Shown one piece after another: positions 45,537 to 55,365 of a DNA stretch of 64,000 nt. The number at the start of each line of letters is the position of its first letter. Positions within the stretch are counted from its first letter, which is position 1. Below the pieces are notes generated by a model that worked only from the letters and a program-made list of their open reading frames with translations, was not told where the DNA came from and ran no database searches. Origin of the DNA: Halomonas sp. TD01 (lineage in GTDB: Bacteria; Pseudomonadota; Gammaproteobacteria; Pseudomonadales; Halomonadaceae). A program made the position numbers and the translations under genes. The stretch lies in assembly GCF_923868895.1 (NCBI RefSeq), contig NZ_OV350343.1, forward strand, positions 2,232,001-2,296,000, given 5' to 3'.

Positions 45537-48398
45537 ATGAAAGCCCCTGAGATTCCTGACAATGAAACCGAGCGTCAGCAGGCACTGGACGACACTGGCC
45601 TTCTGACCGAGGGCCCCGAGGAGCGGTTTGACCGGATCACCCGTCTGGCTTGCCATACTTTCTCTGTGCCCATTGCCCTAGTGTCTTTGATAGACCGGGA
45701 TCGGCAATGGTTCAAATCTCGCCAGGGGCTGGACGCAACAGAAACACCCCGGGATATCTCTTTCTGCGGCCATGCGATTCATCAAAGCGAGACGCTGATC
45801 GTTGAAGACACGCTTGAAGACGAGCGCTTCTTCGATAACCCACTGGTGACCAGCGGCCCAGACATCCGCTTCTATGCCGGTGCCCCCCTGCATACCGATA
45901 CTGGGTATCGCCTGGGTACCCTATGCCTGATCGACCGCCAACCGCGATCGTTTGACGACACTCAGATTGCTCTACTCCGGGAGCTGGCGGCCATGGTGGA
46001 GGATCTAATCCGAGCGGATGCCCGACAGCGCAGACAGACCACCGAAATGGAGCAGAAGCTACAGGCAAGCCATGATGAAGTGGTATCACTGCTGAACAAT
46101 ATGCCAGGTATAACCTTCCGCTGCCTGCCAGATGAACACTGGACCATGCTCTATATGAGCAGGCAAGTGGACAACGTCAGTGGCTACACAGCTGACGATA
46201 TGATCGGGAATAAACGCATCAGTTACGCCAAACTGATTCACAGCGACGACGCGTCAAAGTGTGACGAGGCCGTCGCAGAAGCGATGACGGAGAATACGGA
46301 GTGGCACATCGAGTACCGGATTCGCCACCGCACCAAGGGATGGCGCTGGGTAGAAGAGCGCGGCCGGTGCGTCCGGGATGATCCACAGTATCCGGCTGTG
46401 CTTGAAGGGTTTATTGTGGATATCACCCGCGAGTACGATGCGCTACAGCAACTGGAGCACAATCACAGGGCATTGATGCTGCTGAACGATATTGCCTTCT
46501 CCACCCATCGCTCACTGGATGACAAGATTGGCTACGCCCTGCAGGAGGCCAGATACTATCTTGGCTCAGATATGGCGATTCTCAGCCATATCGAGAGAGA
46601 CACTTATACCGTTGCCTGGGTAGACGCCAATGACGGCATTCCGGTGGCCGCCGGTCAGCAGTTCCCACTGGGCGACACCTGGTGCGACTTGTTGGTGTCC
46701 AGTGCCGATGAAGGGCCTACCCGCGAGTACTTTATTCCGGACACGAATCAGCCTGAGTATCACGCTCACCCCTGTTACAAAGCCAACTCGCTGGGTAGCT
46801 ATGCAGGCATTGTTGTGGAGGTGGACGGCCACCCCTGGGGAACCCTGAACTTTTCTTCTGTTCGCGTCAGGCAAGAAGGCTATGACGAAAGCGAAAAGCT
46901 GTTTCTCCGCTTGCTGGCCAATTGGTTCTCAGAGGTGTTGACCAACAGCCTCGGTCATGATCGTCTGACCAAGCTGATGGCACAGTTGCCGGGCGTGGTT
47001 TACCAGTTCCGCCGTTTCCCCGATGGAACAATGGTCTTCCCCTTCAGCTCGCCCCAGATTGAAGATCTGTATGGTATAACCCCGGAGCAGGCCGCGCAGG
47101 AGGCCACGCCCGCTTTCGAGCGTATCCATCCGGATGACCTGGCCGCCTTGAGCGCATCCATCGAAGACTCAGCCCGGACGCTGGAGAACTTGACCATGAA
47201 GTATCGCGTGGCGCACCCACGCCATGGCTATCGCTGGGTCTCGGGTGACGCCAAACCGGAACGTTTACTGGATGGCAGTATCCAGTGGCATGGGTATATT
47301 CAAGATGTTGACGAACAGCAAAAGGCACGCATTGCTCTGGAACAGAGTGAAGCGCGCCTTCATGGCCTGTTTGAGTTTTCGCCCATTGGCATTGCGCTGA
47401 ATGACTTTGAGACTGGCCGCTTTATCGACCTCAACCACGCACTGGTTGCCCCAACCGGTTATACGGCAGAAGAGTTTATCGCGCTCAGTTACTGGGATTT
47501 CACGCCCAAAGAGTACCTGCCCGAAGAGGAGAAAGCCCTCGCGGACCTCCGCACAACCGGGCGTTATGGCCCTTTTGAGAAAGAATACATACGAAAAGAC
47601 GGCAGTCGCTACCCCGTACGCTTGCAGGGCATGATCAGTGAGGAAATAGACGGCCGGAAAGTCATCTGGTCGCTTGTCGAGGACATCAGTGAGCGCAAGA
47701 AGCTCGACAGGATGAAAGACCAGTTTATTGCGACTGTCAGCCATGAACTGCGTACACCGCTGACGTCCATCAAGGGCAGTCTCGGCCTGTTGGCCGGGGG
47801 GGCGGCCGGTGAGCTGCCGCATAAAGCGCAGAAACTGCTGGAAACGGCTGAGCGCAATACCAGCCGCCTGATGCATCTGATCAACGACCTGCTGGATATG
47901 GAAAAACTGGTGGCGGGCAAGATGACCATGGCGCCGCAGAAGCAAGCCTTGGCGCCCATTCTAGATGAGGCGATTGAGTCTGTCCGGGAATACCTGCATT
48001 CCCACAGCGTCAACATTAACACCCCCCAGGCGTGGCCAGCGATCACGGTTAAGGTCGACAGCCAGCGGCTTGTCCAGGCCCTGACGAACCTGTTGTCCAA
48101 CGCCATGAAATTTTCCCCGGAAAATAGCCCTGTGGAAGTCTCGGTCATTGAGCAGGACGAAACCGCTGAAATCCGCATCCGGGATCACGGCTCCGGGGTG
48201 TCGCCGGAGTTTCAGGAACGACTGTTTCAGCGGTTCAGCCAGGCCGACGCCACCGATAGCCGCAAGCTGCCCGGCACCGGGCTGGGACTGGCGATAACCC
48301 GTGAAATCTGCCAGCAGCTTGGCGGCCAGGTTGGCTATCGCGATGCCGCTGGCGGTGGTGCCGAGTTCTATATTCAGTTACCGGTGATTAAATCATGA
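45537..48398 (+). CDS. Soluble GAF/PAS multi-sensor histidine kinase
   Basis: A 953-residue cytoplasmic kinase with no membrane segment. Order: GAF (about 25-165, WFKSRQGLDATETPRDISFCGHAI), PAS (about 180-300), GAF (about 315-470), PAS (about 480-600), PAS (about 605-725), HisKA with H736 in FIATVSHELRTPLTS, and HATPase (about 835-950) with NLLSNAMKFSP, DHGSGV, FQRFSQADATD and GTGLGLA. No receiver domain, so it must hand its phosphate to another protein, presumably the receivers next door. Five sensor domains suggest integration of several cytoplasmic cues. It overlaps the next gene by four bases. Confidence 0.92.
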   Translation: MKAPEIPDNETERQQALDDTGLLTEGPEERFDRITRLACHTFSVPIALVSLIDRDRQWFKSRQGLDATETPRDISFCGHAIHQSETLIVEDTLEDERFFDNPLVTSGPDIRFYAGAPLHTDTGYRLGTLCLIDRQPRSFDDTQIALLRELAAMVEDLIRADARQRRQTTEMEQKLQASHDEVVSLLNNMPGITFRCLPDEHWTMLYMSRQVDNVSGYTADDMIGNKRISYAKLIHSDDASKCDEAVAEAMTENTEWHIEYRIRHRTKGWRWVEERGRCVRDDPQYPAVLEGFIVDITREYDALQQLEHNHRALMLLNDIAFSTHRSLDDKIGYALQEARYYLGSDMAILSHIERDTYTVAWVDANDGIPVAAGQQFPLGDTWCDLLVSSADEGPTREYFIPDTNQPEYHAHPCYKANSLGSYAGIVVEVDGHPWGTLNFSSVRVRQEGYDESEKLFLRLLANWFSEVLTNSLGHDRLTKLMAQLPGVVYQFRRFPDGTMVFPFSSPQIEDLYGITPEQAAQEATPAFERIHPDDLAALSASIEDSARTLENLTMKYRVAHPRHGYRWVSGDAKPERLLDGSIQWHGYIQDVDEQQKARIALEQSEARLHGLFEFSPIGIALNDFETGRFIDLNHALVAPTGYTAEEFIALSYWDFTPKEYLPEEEKALADLRTTGRYGPFEKEYIRKDGSRYPVRLQGMISEEIDGRKVIWSLVEDISERKKLDRMKDQFIATVSHELRTPLTSIKGSLGLLAGGAAGELPHKAQKLLETAERNTSRLMHLINDLLDMEKLVAGKMTMAPQKQALAPILDEAIESVREYLHSHSVNINTPQAWPAITVKVDSQRLVQALTNLLSNAMKFSPENSPVEVSVIEQDETAEIRIRDHGSGVSPEFQERLFQRFSQADATDSRKLPGTGLGLAITREICQQLGGQVGYRDAAGGGAEFYIQLPVIKS

Positions 48399-51300
48399 CC
48401 TTTGCAACGCAAGCCATCGCCACATTCGGTCTGGTTCTGCTCGCGGTTTTGGGCAATATGCTCAGCCTTCCCCTGTTCTTTGGCATACATTTTATTTTTG
48501 GCTCTGTCGTCGTGATGCTAGCCATCAGGTTGGTGGGTTTTTGGCCTGCTGTCTGGGTAGCGCTGGCCGGCAGTGCCTACACCTGGGTACTTTGGGGCCA
48601 TCCCTATGCCATGCTTGTCTTTACGCTGGAAGCGGTTGTTGTCGGCCTTTTGTACCGGCGCGGCCTGAACAATCTGGTACTGGCCGATCTGGCTTTCTGG
48701 CTCGTGGCCGGTACCACCCTTATTCTACCCTTGTATACAGGCGTGGTGGGCATGGATACGACGCCCGCCATCATGATTGCTCTCAAGCAGTCGCTGAATG
48801 GGCTGTTCAATGCCCTTATTGCAGGGCTGTTGGTCAAGATACTGGTGTGGCGGTTTCAGAAGGGGACAGTTGAATGGCTGCCACCCTATATCCGGCTAAA
48901 TGAATTGCTCTTCCATGTTATTCTGACCCTGGCGCTGATCGTCGGATCCATCCCCGTGATCATTGACAGCCATGAGGACGAAACAGAACTGGAGAGGCGC
49001 TTGGCCAGTGTCATGGAGCGCGCCCTGACCGCCACAGCGGATCGCCTGGGGCAGAACCCCGATGCCTCCGAAGTTCTTGAAACCGAGCTGCGGCGCTTTG
49101 AATACACCGATGCCATAGACGGCATAGCGCTGCTCAATGTGGAGGGCAACCTTATTGCCCAGGCCGGCGACGTCGTCTCGACGTCATCAGGAATGAGCCG
49201 CGGGATCACCGGCCTGGAGAATCTGGACATCTGGCTGCCGGTTTCCGATGAAAGCCTGGTGAATCGCTGGCGGCAGGGACACTACCAATACCAGCTGCCG
49301 ATCAATGGCCTGGCGGGCGGCACCAAATTGATAGCGGATAAGGCGGCCGGGGCGCTGATTCAGACCCTGGAACGTAAACGCAATGAGAGCTTCGTTTTAT
49401 TGGCGGTGATGGCCCTGCTGAGCATTGTGGTCAGCTTTTTACTCAGTCGCCTTCTGACACGTCCGTTGGTACAACTGGACAACGCCAGCAAACAACTGTC
49501 TGAGACAATTCGCCGGCGTGATCCTCCTGAGATGCCAACAAGCCCGGTGTTTGAGTATGGCACTTTGTCGGCTTCTCTCCAGACCATGGCCACGGCACTG
49601 GGCCAGACCTTTTTTGAACTGGACAATGCACGCGATACGCTGGAACAGCAAGTCCAGGCGCGCACCCGCGAACTGGCCAGCACCTCCACCATGCTGAGCA
49701 ATGTTCTGGAAGCGTCAACGGAGTTTGCCATTATCGCCACCGATACCGAGGGAACCATCACCCTGTTCAACACCGGCGCTGAAAATTTGCTCGGGTACGA
49801 CTCAAATGACGTGGTTGGCGCGCAAAGTCCCGCGCTGTTTCATCTTCCATCTGAAATAGAAGCACGGTCGGTGGCGCTGTCCGATGCACTTGGCGAGACC
49901 GTCACAGGCTTTGATGTCTTCGTGAAAAACGCCCTGCGCGAGGGCTTCGAGACGCGGGAATGGTCCTACCTGACCAAACGGGGTGACTCAATGCCAGTCA
50001 TGTTGACCGTCACCCCCATTTTCGATGACGCGGATAAGCTGACCGGCTTTCTCGGCGTTGCCGAGGACATCACCGATCGCAAGCGTATGGAAAAAATGAA
50101 AAACGAATTCATTTCCACCGTCAGTCACGAACTGCGCACACCACTGACCTCCGTGAGCGGCGCTCTCGGGCTCGCTTTGAGCGGTAAGCTGGGGGATATA
50201 CCCGAAAAGGTCAAAAAACTGTTGAAGACCGCCCATCGAAACAGTGAGCGATTGGCGCACCTGATCAATGATTTGCTGGACATCGAAAAGATCGCGACGG
50301 GTAAAGTGAATTTAGATATGAAGGTTCAACCGCTTCAACCCATTCTTGAGCAGGCCGTGGAGGAAAACAGGGCCTACGGCGCCGAGCGCCATATCAAACT
50401 GACGCTGTACAGCGAGATACCCCGGCAAAACGTCAAGGTTGATGAGCAGCGGTTAAAGCAGGTGCTGGCCAACCTGCTGTCCAATGCCATCAAGTTTTCT
50501 CCCGACGGCGGTACAGTCACTGTCGAGGCAGCCAGTACGGATACCGATATCACCGTCAACGTGATCGACCAGGGCCCGGGTATTCCAGAGGATTTTCACC
50601 ACAAGATATTTCAGCGATTTGCTCAGGCGGACAGCTCAGACACGCGTCAACAAGGGGGCACGGGGCTCGGCCTGGCCATTACCCAACAGCTGGTTACCCG
50701 CATGGGCGGCACGATTGACTTCGAGACAACCGCCGGCGAAGGAACGCGCTTTTTCTTTTCGCTTCCAATGATATCACCGGCTGAAAAGGCACCCTCTGAC
50801 CTTTCTCCCAAAAATACCGACGGCTTATCCAGTGAGTCACCCAAAATACTGGTCGTGGAAGATGATCCAGACATTGCCAGCCTCTTGAGAATTATGCTGG
50901 AGGATGCGGGGTATCGGGTGGCCATCTGTCATTCTGGTGCAGAGGCGCTTGAATCCATAGAAGCGGGCAACTGGGATCTGATCAGCCTTGACCTGATGTT
51001 GCCGGATGTCAGTGGTCTCGACATCATCAGACGGCTGAAGAAGCAGGCAGCCACCGCTGACATTCCCATTGTCGTGGTATCCGCCAAAGTGAACCAGGGC
51101 CAGCTGGAGCTTGATACCGAGGCAGACAATATTGCTTGGCTGGCAAAACCCATTGACCAGCAGAAGCTGATCGAGTTGGTGAGGCATCAGCTATCACAGG
51201 GGCACTGTCCGAAAATTCTGCACGTTGAAGATGATGTAGATTTACACGATATCCTTTCGGCCATGGTCAGTGACCACTTAAGCCTGGAACGGGCAGGAAC

Positions 51301-51547
51301 CCTGGCTGATGCCAAAAGGCTGCTAAAACAGCACGCTTATGATGCCGTTTTGCTTGATATTGGTCTGCCCGACGGCTCAGGGTGGGATTTGATCCCGGAT
51401 ATCGAGAGCGCACAACCCGGTGCGGCCATCGTCATCTTGTCCGGCGAGGATATCGGAAAGGAGGCACCTTCAGCCGTCGCGAGTGTATTGCTGAAAAACA
51501 GGCTGACTTCTGAGCAGCTCGTCAGTGTGATCCGGCGACATATTTAA
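48395..51547 (+). CDS. Membrane hybrid histidine kinase with two receivers
   Basis: A 1,050-residue hybrid kinase. About five hydrophobic segments span residues 5-155, another lies at about 172-192, an extracytoplasmic stretch to about 340, and a further TM at about 344-366. A HAMP-like linker and coiled coil, PAS (about 435-560), HisKA with H578 in FISTVSHELRTPLTS, HATPase (about 675-790), then two receivers (D866 in LISLDLMLPDVSG; D988 in AVLLDIGLPDGSG) follow. It would phosphorylate its own receivers and then the Hpt domains of the two GGDEF proteins. The start ATG overlaps the previous gene's stop. Convergent with the EAL gene by four bases. Confidence 0.92.
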   Translation: MTFATQAIATFGLVLLAVLGNMLSLPLFFGIHFIFGSVVVMLAIRLVGFWPAVWVALAGSAYTWVLWGHPYAMLVFTLEAVVVGLLYRRGLNNLVLADLAFWLVAGTTLILPLYTGVVGMDTTPAIMIALKQSLNGLFNALIAGLLVKILVWRFQKGTVEWLPPYIRLNELLFHVILTLALIVGSIPVIIDSHEDETELERRLASVMERALTATADRLGQNPDASEVLETELRRFEYTDAIDGIALLNVEGNLIAQAGDVVSTSSGMSRGITGLENLDIWLPVSDESLVNRWRQGHYQYQLPINGLAGGTKLIADKAAGALIQTLERKRNESFVLLAVMALLSIVVSFLLSRLLTRPLVQLDNASKQLSETIRRRDPPEMPTSPVFEYGTLSASLQTMATALGQTFFELDNARDTLEQQVQARTRELASTSTMLSNVLEASTEFAIIATDTEGTITLFNTGAENLLGYDSNDVVGAQSPALFHLPSEIEARSVALSDALGETVTGFDVFVKNALREGFETREWSYLTKRGDSMPVMLTVTPIFDDADKLTGFLGVAEDITDRKRMEKMKNEFISTVSHELRTPLTSVSGALGLALSGKLGDIPEKVKKLLKTAHRNSERLAHLINDLLDIEKIATGKVNLDMKVQPLQPILEQAVEENRAYGAERHIKLTLYSEIPRQNVKVDEQRLKQVLANLLSNAIKFSPDGGTVTVEAASTDTDITVNVIDQGPGIPEDFHHKIFQRFAQADSSDTRQQGGTGLGLAITQQLVTRMGGTIDFETTAGEGTRFFFSLPMISPAEKAPSDLSPKNTDGLSSESPKILVVEDDPDIASLLRIMLEDAGYRVAICHSGAEALESIEAGNWDLISLDLMLPDVSGLDIIRRLKKQAATADIPIVVVSAKVNQGQLELDTEADNIAWLAKPIDQQKLIELVRHQLSQGHCPKILHVEDDVDLHDILSAMVSDHLSLERAGTLADAKRLLKQHAYDAVLLDIGLPDGSGWDLIPDIESAQPGAAIVILSGEDIGKEAPSAVASVLLKNRLTSEQLVSVIRRHI

Positions 51548-53988
51548 AACCAGTCACCCGCTTCAATGTCTTCCGGCAGCATGGGGCGGGCGCTCAGAAA
51601 GCCCTGATACTGGTGACAGCCGAGTTGCTTTAGAAAAGCCAGCTCTTCGTTTTTTTCAACACCCTCGGCGATCACATCCATGTTCATACTTTGGCCCAAT
51701 CGCACCGTAGCACGCAACAAGCGGGCATCCCCGGTTTGGGACCAGTGTTCAATAAAACTGCGATCGATTTTCAGCTTGTCGGCGTTAATGCGTTGGAGAT
51801 AACTCAGCGAGCTGTAACCGGTGCCGAAATCATCCAGTGCCACGCGAACACCCAGCGACCTGAGTGACGCCAGCACCTGACTGGCGCTTTGCCAGTCCGC
51901 CAGCAGCAGACTCTCGGTGATTTCCAGCACGATTTTCTCCGGCATCAGCTGATGGGCGTGGATCAGCGAGGTCAGGTTGTTGATAAACACCGGTGTCTGG
52001 ATATCTTTCGCGGAGAGGTTCAGCGACATAAACCAATCCGGGTTGATGGTGTGCCAATGGGCGAGTTGAGGCACCACACGGCTGATTATCTGCTCCGTTA
52101 ACCGGGAAATTAGCCCCCGCTCTTCCATCAGTGGAATAAACTCCCCCGGCCCCAGCAGACCACGCTCCGGATGTTGCCAACGGGCCAGCGCCTCGAACCC
52201 GACAATGCGCCTCTCTGCCACTGAGAAAATTGGCTGGTAAACCGCAACAAACTCTTGTTTATCCAGCCCCAGCCTGATCGATTGTTCCAGGGTAAAGCGG
52301 TATTTTTGCTCAGCCTTGAGCTCTGCATCAAAGTAAACCCGTTCAGCATCTTTGGCCGCTTTCGCTTTAAACAAAGCTATATCCGTCTGGTCCAGGAGCT
52401 CGTCTGCCGTCATGTTGTTGTCCGTGGCGATCGCAACCCCAACATCCACCGATAGCGAGACAGAGCCATGCTCAGAGTTCATATCCGTTTGATTTACTAC
52501 CTGAACCAATTTCCTCACGTACTCATCAAGCGCCTTTTGCGAGGAATGCCCCTGACTCAGAATCAGAAACTCATCACTGCCCTCGCGACTCAACATACTG
52601 TCCTTGTCCAGGTGTTGACCTAGCCTCCATGCAACACCTTGCAGGACCTCATCACCAAAATAGTGGCCATAGAGATTATTGATGGAGTGAAACTCCCGAA
52701 GATCCATTTTTATCACGGCCAGAACCCCTTCAAACGGTTGTTGCAAAAGGCCGTTCAGAGTACGCCGGACTTCCACCAGTTTTGGTAGCGCCGTCAGTGG
52801 GTCTTGAGCCACGTCTGCCCCGGGTGTCATCAAAACGCGATCCATGCTTCGCAACTGGCGGCCTTTCACAACACGCGACTTGACCATCATCAACAGCCGC
52901 CAGGGTTCTACCGGTTTGTTGATGAATTCGTCATTTGCCAGGCGGGCACAGGCCAGCTGCACATCCATACCAGCAACCGCCGACATAAATAACAGCGGTA
53001 TGCTAGAAAATTCTTCATGCTGGCGGATGATACGACCCAGCTCAATGCCATTGCAGCCAGGCATCTTGACATCAATCAGTACCAGCTCGGGTTGAAACTG
53101 ATCGAGAAGATTGAGGGCGTTCTGCGCGTTATCCGCCGTTCTGACTGAATAGCCGGCATCATCGAGAATGTTTTCATACAAATTCAGCAAGTCTTGATCA
53201 TCGTCAACAATCATGACCCGATAGGGCTCGACAGGTGCCATGTTCAGCTCTGCGCGCAGCAGGGCAGTCAATCTGGAAATATCCAATGGCTTGTGAAGAA
53301 AATGATTGCCGCCTGCTCTGACGGATGCCAGGCGAAGGTCGAAAGAATCATGCTCAGAGATGAAAATGATGGGAAGGGGAGCGCCATCGTTATGTTGCCT
53401 GTAAGTCACTTGCCTGGCACCCGCAAAGCGATCGCCGAAAAAATCCATGTCGACGATCACAGCAAGCGGGTCATAGTCGGCAATTGCTTTTTCCAATTGA
53501 GTAATATTCTGCTCAACGTGCGCAATATAACCGTAAGAGTCGAGGTTTTCCGAGAGTTTGAGTGCGAAGTTTTTATCGTCATCCACAATCAGGACAGGAA
53601 TATCGTTTTCGGACTGGCTTTTCGTTTCTGCAGCATCTTGGGCGTAATTATGGGCCACCTCGTTCGGTTCAGCTTTCGAGATCTGTTTCAATGCCCGTAA
53701 CAATTCTCTGACCGGCTCGGATACTGCCGGTGCTCGTTCCTGCCGTGAGAGATGTTCCGTTTGCTCCAGTGCCTGCTCACACTCTCTCGCCACCTGCGAC
53801 AATTCCCGGAATCCATAGGCCTTGCCCGAACCGGCCAGACGATGCGCCATTGACTGGATATCCGACAGCTTGCTTTGGTCATCAGCCGCGGCCGACCAAA
53901 GTGCCTCCAGTTGTTGTTCGTATTGACCTAGGTGAGTGATGTAATGGGTTCGCAGATTGGCCATTTTATCAGAATTGTTAGGGCACAT
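51544..53988 (-). CDS. Hpt-REC-REC-GGDEF(degenerate)-EAL cyclic-di-GMP phosphodiesterase
   Basis: An 814-residue protein that mirrors the cyclase on the other strand. Hpt (H49 in MAHRLAGSGKAYGF), REC (about 130-245, D180), REC (about 255-372, D306 in LVLIDVKMPGCNG), GGDEF-like (about 395-560) and EAL (about 565-810). The GGDEF signature is GSDEF (470-474), with the RxxD site absent, so cyclase activity is doubtful. EAL motifs are all present: EALARW, NLSAKDIQ, ITESLL, LDDFGTGYSS, KIDRSF, IAEGVEKNEE, so it should hydrolyse cyclic di-GMP. The start at 53988 has AAGGAAAA before it; the longer frame to 54069 is not used. Confidence 0.92.
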   Translation of the reverse strand: MCPNNSDKMANLRTHYITHLGQYEQQLEALWSAAADDQSKLSDIQSMAHRLAGSGKAYGFRELSQVARECEQALEQTEHLSRQERAPAVSEPVRELLRALKQISKAEPNEVAHNYAQDAAETKSQSENDIPVLIVDDDKNFALKLSENLDSYGYIAHVEQNITQLEKAIADYDPLAVIVDMDFFGDRFAGARQVTYRQHNDGAPLPIIFISEHDSFDLRLASVRAGGNHFLHKPLDISRLTALLRAELNMAPVEPYRVMIVDDDQDLLNLYENILDDAGYSVRTADNAQNALNLLDQFQPELVLIDVKMPGCNGIELGRIIRQHEEFSSIPLLFMSAVAGMDVQLACARLANDEFINKPVEPWRLLMMVKSRVVKGRQLRSMDRVLMTPGADVAQDPLTALPKLVEVRRTLNGLLQQPFEGVLAVIKMDLREFHSINNLYGHYFGDEVLQGVAWRLGQHLDKDSMLSREGSDEFLILSQGHSSQKALDEYVRKLVQVVNQTDMNSEHGSVSLSVDVGVAIATDNNMTADELLDQTDIALFKAKAAKDAERVYFDAELKAEQKYRFTLEQSIRLGLDKQEFVAVYQPIFSVAERRIVGFEALARWQHPERGLLGPGEFIPLMEERGLISRLTEQIISRVVPQLAHWHTINPDWFMSLNLSAKDIQTPVFINNLTSLIHAHQLMPEKIVLEITESLLLADWQSASQVLASLRSLGVRVALDDFGTGYSSLSYLQRINADKLKIDRSFIEHWSQTGDARLLRATVRLGQSMNMDVIAEGVEKNEELAFLKQLGCHQYQGFLSARPMLPEDIEAGDWF

Positions 53989-54330
53989 AATTTTCCTTTT
54001 ATAAGCGAAAAATCGGGTCGTTACGAAATGATCCGAATAATAGTCTAGCAAGCTGCTAAAATAGGCCAATACTTTCTCGCGAGATTACTCGGATAAGCCA
54101 AATTCCAGGGTATCTGAGTTTTTGGGTTCTTCGTCACTTCATGTGGATTTGGCCTGATCGAATAGGCGGCCCGCCGGGCTGCCAATCCCGGCTCACGGGT
54201 GCCTATCAGGCGCACTTTTTCATTTCTCGAAGTCCAATGGGGGCCATGCCGCCAAAACCACTCCAGCGCAGTAAAAAACATTTCGTGCAGGCGTCTTCAG
54301 CGTGTGTAGCATCAGGCTCTGTCTAGGCCT
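53989..54330. other. Intergenic region with REP-like inverted repeat
   Basis: About 340 bp upstream of the EAL gene without a supported gene. An imperfect palindrome spans 54152-54211, with GCCTGAT and AATAGGC on one side matching GCCTATCAGGC on the other with a five-base insertion, around a GC-rich core. This looks like a REP-type repeat, but only one copy is seen. The minus-strand frame at 54045-54281 runs through it and is not supported. Confidence 0.4.
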
Positions 54331-54732
54331 ATGCGCTATTCCGTCCTTTCCCAAAAAGATGATGAAACGCTGGTGAGGCATGTCTACGATCTTCACATGG
54401 CGACATCCTGCGAGCATGACATCGCTATATTACGTAGGTTGGTAAAGGCGGTAATACAGACGGACGTGGCTCAGTTCGGCAAGCAGCATACACAATTTGT
54501 CAATAGCTCAGCAGATGAGCTGCACTATGGTCTAGCGTGCGTAGAGACCAACCCCATCCATAAGGATCGCTACGAGCGTTTTATCGACCCGCTGGTTTAT
54601 CATGATGAGCCCGCTACCTGGAATGAAGCTTTACAAACAGTGAACGAATTGGTTCAACGTCTGCGCACGGAAGGTAGGGCTGAGCGCAGAAGCCTGCTTT
54701 TCCAATGGTGCGCTTGTCAGGCTGTACCCTGA
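54331..54732 (+). CDS. Hypothetical protein, 133 residues
   Basis: A 133-residue soluble, mostly helical protein, not recognised. It has several Cys and His residues (MATSCEHDIAILRRL, HYGLACVETNPIHKDRYERFIDPLVYHDEPATWNEAL). There is no clear ribosome site before ATG 54331, and GC and codon use are not unlike the flanks, so the frame is plausible but weakly supported. It lies just inside the right island boundary. Confidence 0.4.
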   Translation: MRYSVLSQKDDETLVRHVYDLHMATSCEHDIAILRRLVKAVIQTDVAQFGKQHTQFVNSSADELHYGLACVETNPIHKDRYERFIDPLVYHDEPATWNEALQTVNELVQRLRTEGRAERRSLLFQWCACQAVP

Positions 54733-55365
54733 TTCACTGTCTAAGCCGCTTTATGCAGCCTGCTATGTAGTCACCCTCGTCCTGCTGCAGCGGTGGTAAT
54801 TTGGTTGCCGCCTGGTTGTCATTTGGCGGCTAACAGGGTGAAAACCATGTGAGTCATGTAAACCATGGAAAACCCTAACTCATTGAAAAGATTTTGTTTA
54901 CGCATTGCAGGCGCGATCCCAAAGTTTGCTTGGTTGGACTCATAATCTCTTGGTCGACCGTTCAGGCCTGCTGGTTTAACAAATAGAATCAATTGGTTAC
55001 AGACGCCAGGGTTTATTTTCTCCAGCGCTTGGTTGCTAATACGCGGTAATCTGGCAACCACTCTGGCTCATCTTGACGAATCGGCGTAGCACTGTTTTGG
55101 CTGACTGGAAGATCCTGAGCCTAGCGATTCAGGCCGGCGTATCACTGGGCCCCTTAAGGAGGCCTTGGGGTTGATGGATATTCGAGTAATGGATCACGTA
55201 GTGGTGGGTAGTGACGGGTGCAAGTCGTTTGCGGAGATAGGGTATTTGTAGGTATATATCGGGGTAAATTAGAGCTGCCCAGCGAGGCAGTTCTAATAAT
55301 GAGGCAAGCTTTCTTTTTTTGGTTAAGATAGGAAACGGCCAATTCCTGCCTTTTAGGCATTTCTG
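54733..55365. other. Island edge and adjoining region without clear genes
   Basis: About 630 bp with no supported gene apart from the tRNA-like repeat at 54936. Minus-strand frames (55129-55383 and nearby) have no ribosome site and no recognisable product. The sequence looks like eroded boundary DNA. Confidence 0.5.
54936..54973 (+). repeat. Degenerate tRNA 3'-half copy: probable right attachment site
   Basis: Reads GGACTCATAATCTCTTGGTCG, one mismatch from tRNA positions 36984-37004, then ACC where the tRNA has TAG, then GTTCAGGC-CTGCTGG against GTTCAAGTCCTACTGG. The 5' half of the tRNA is absent. With the integrase at the other end this fits an attR-like scar and sets an island of about 17.95 kb. 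Confidence 0.65.

Noticed and set aside
47265-47945. 226-codon minus-strand frame within the GAF/PAS kinase
   Set aside because: The kinase frame is continuous and motif-rich; the antisense frame has no recognisable domain.
54045-54281. 78-codon minus-strand frame upstream of the EAL gene
   Set aside because: Lies across a palindromic repeat and has no ribosome site; treated as intergenic.
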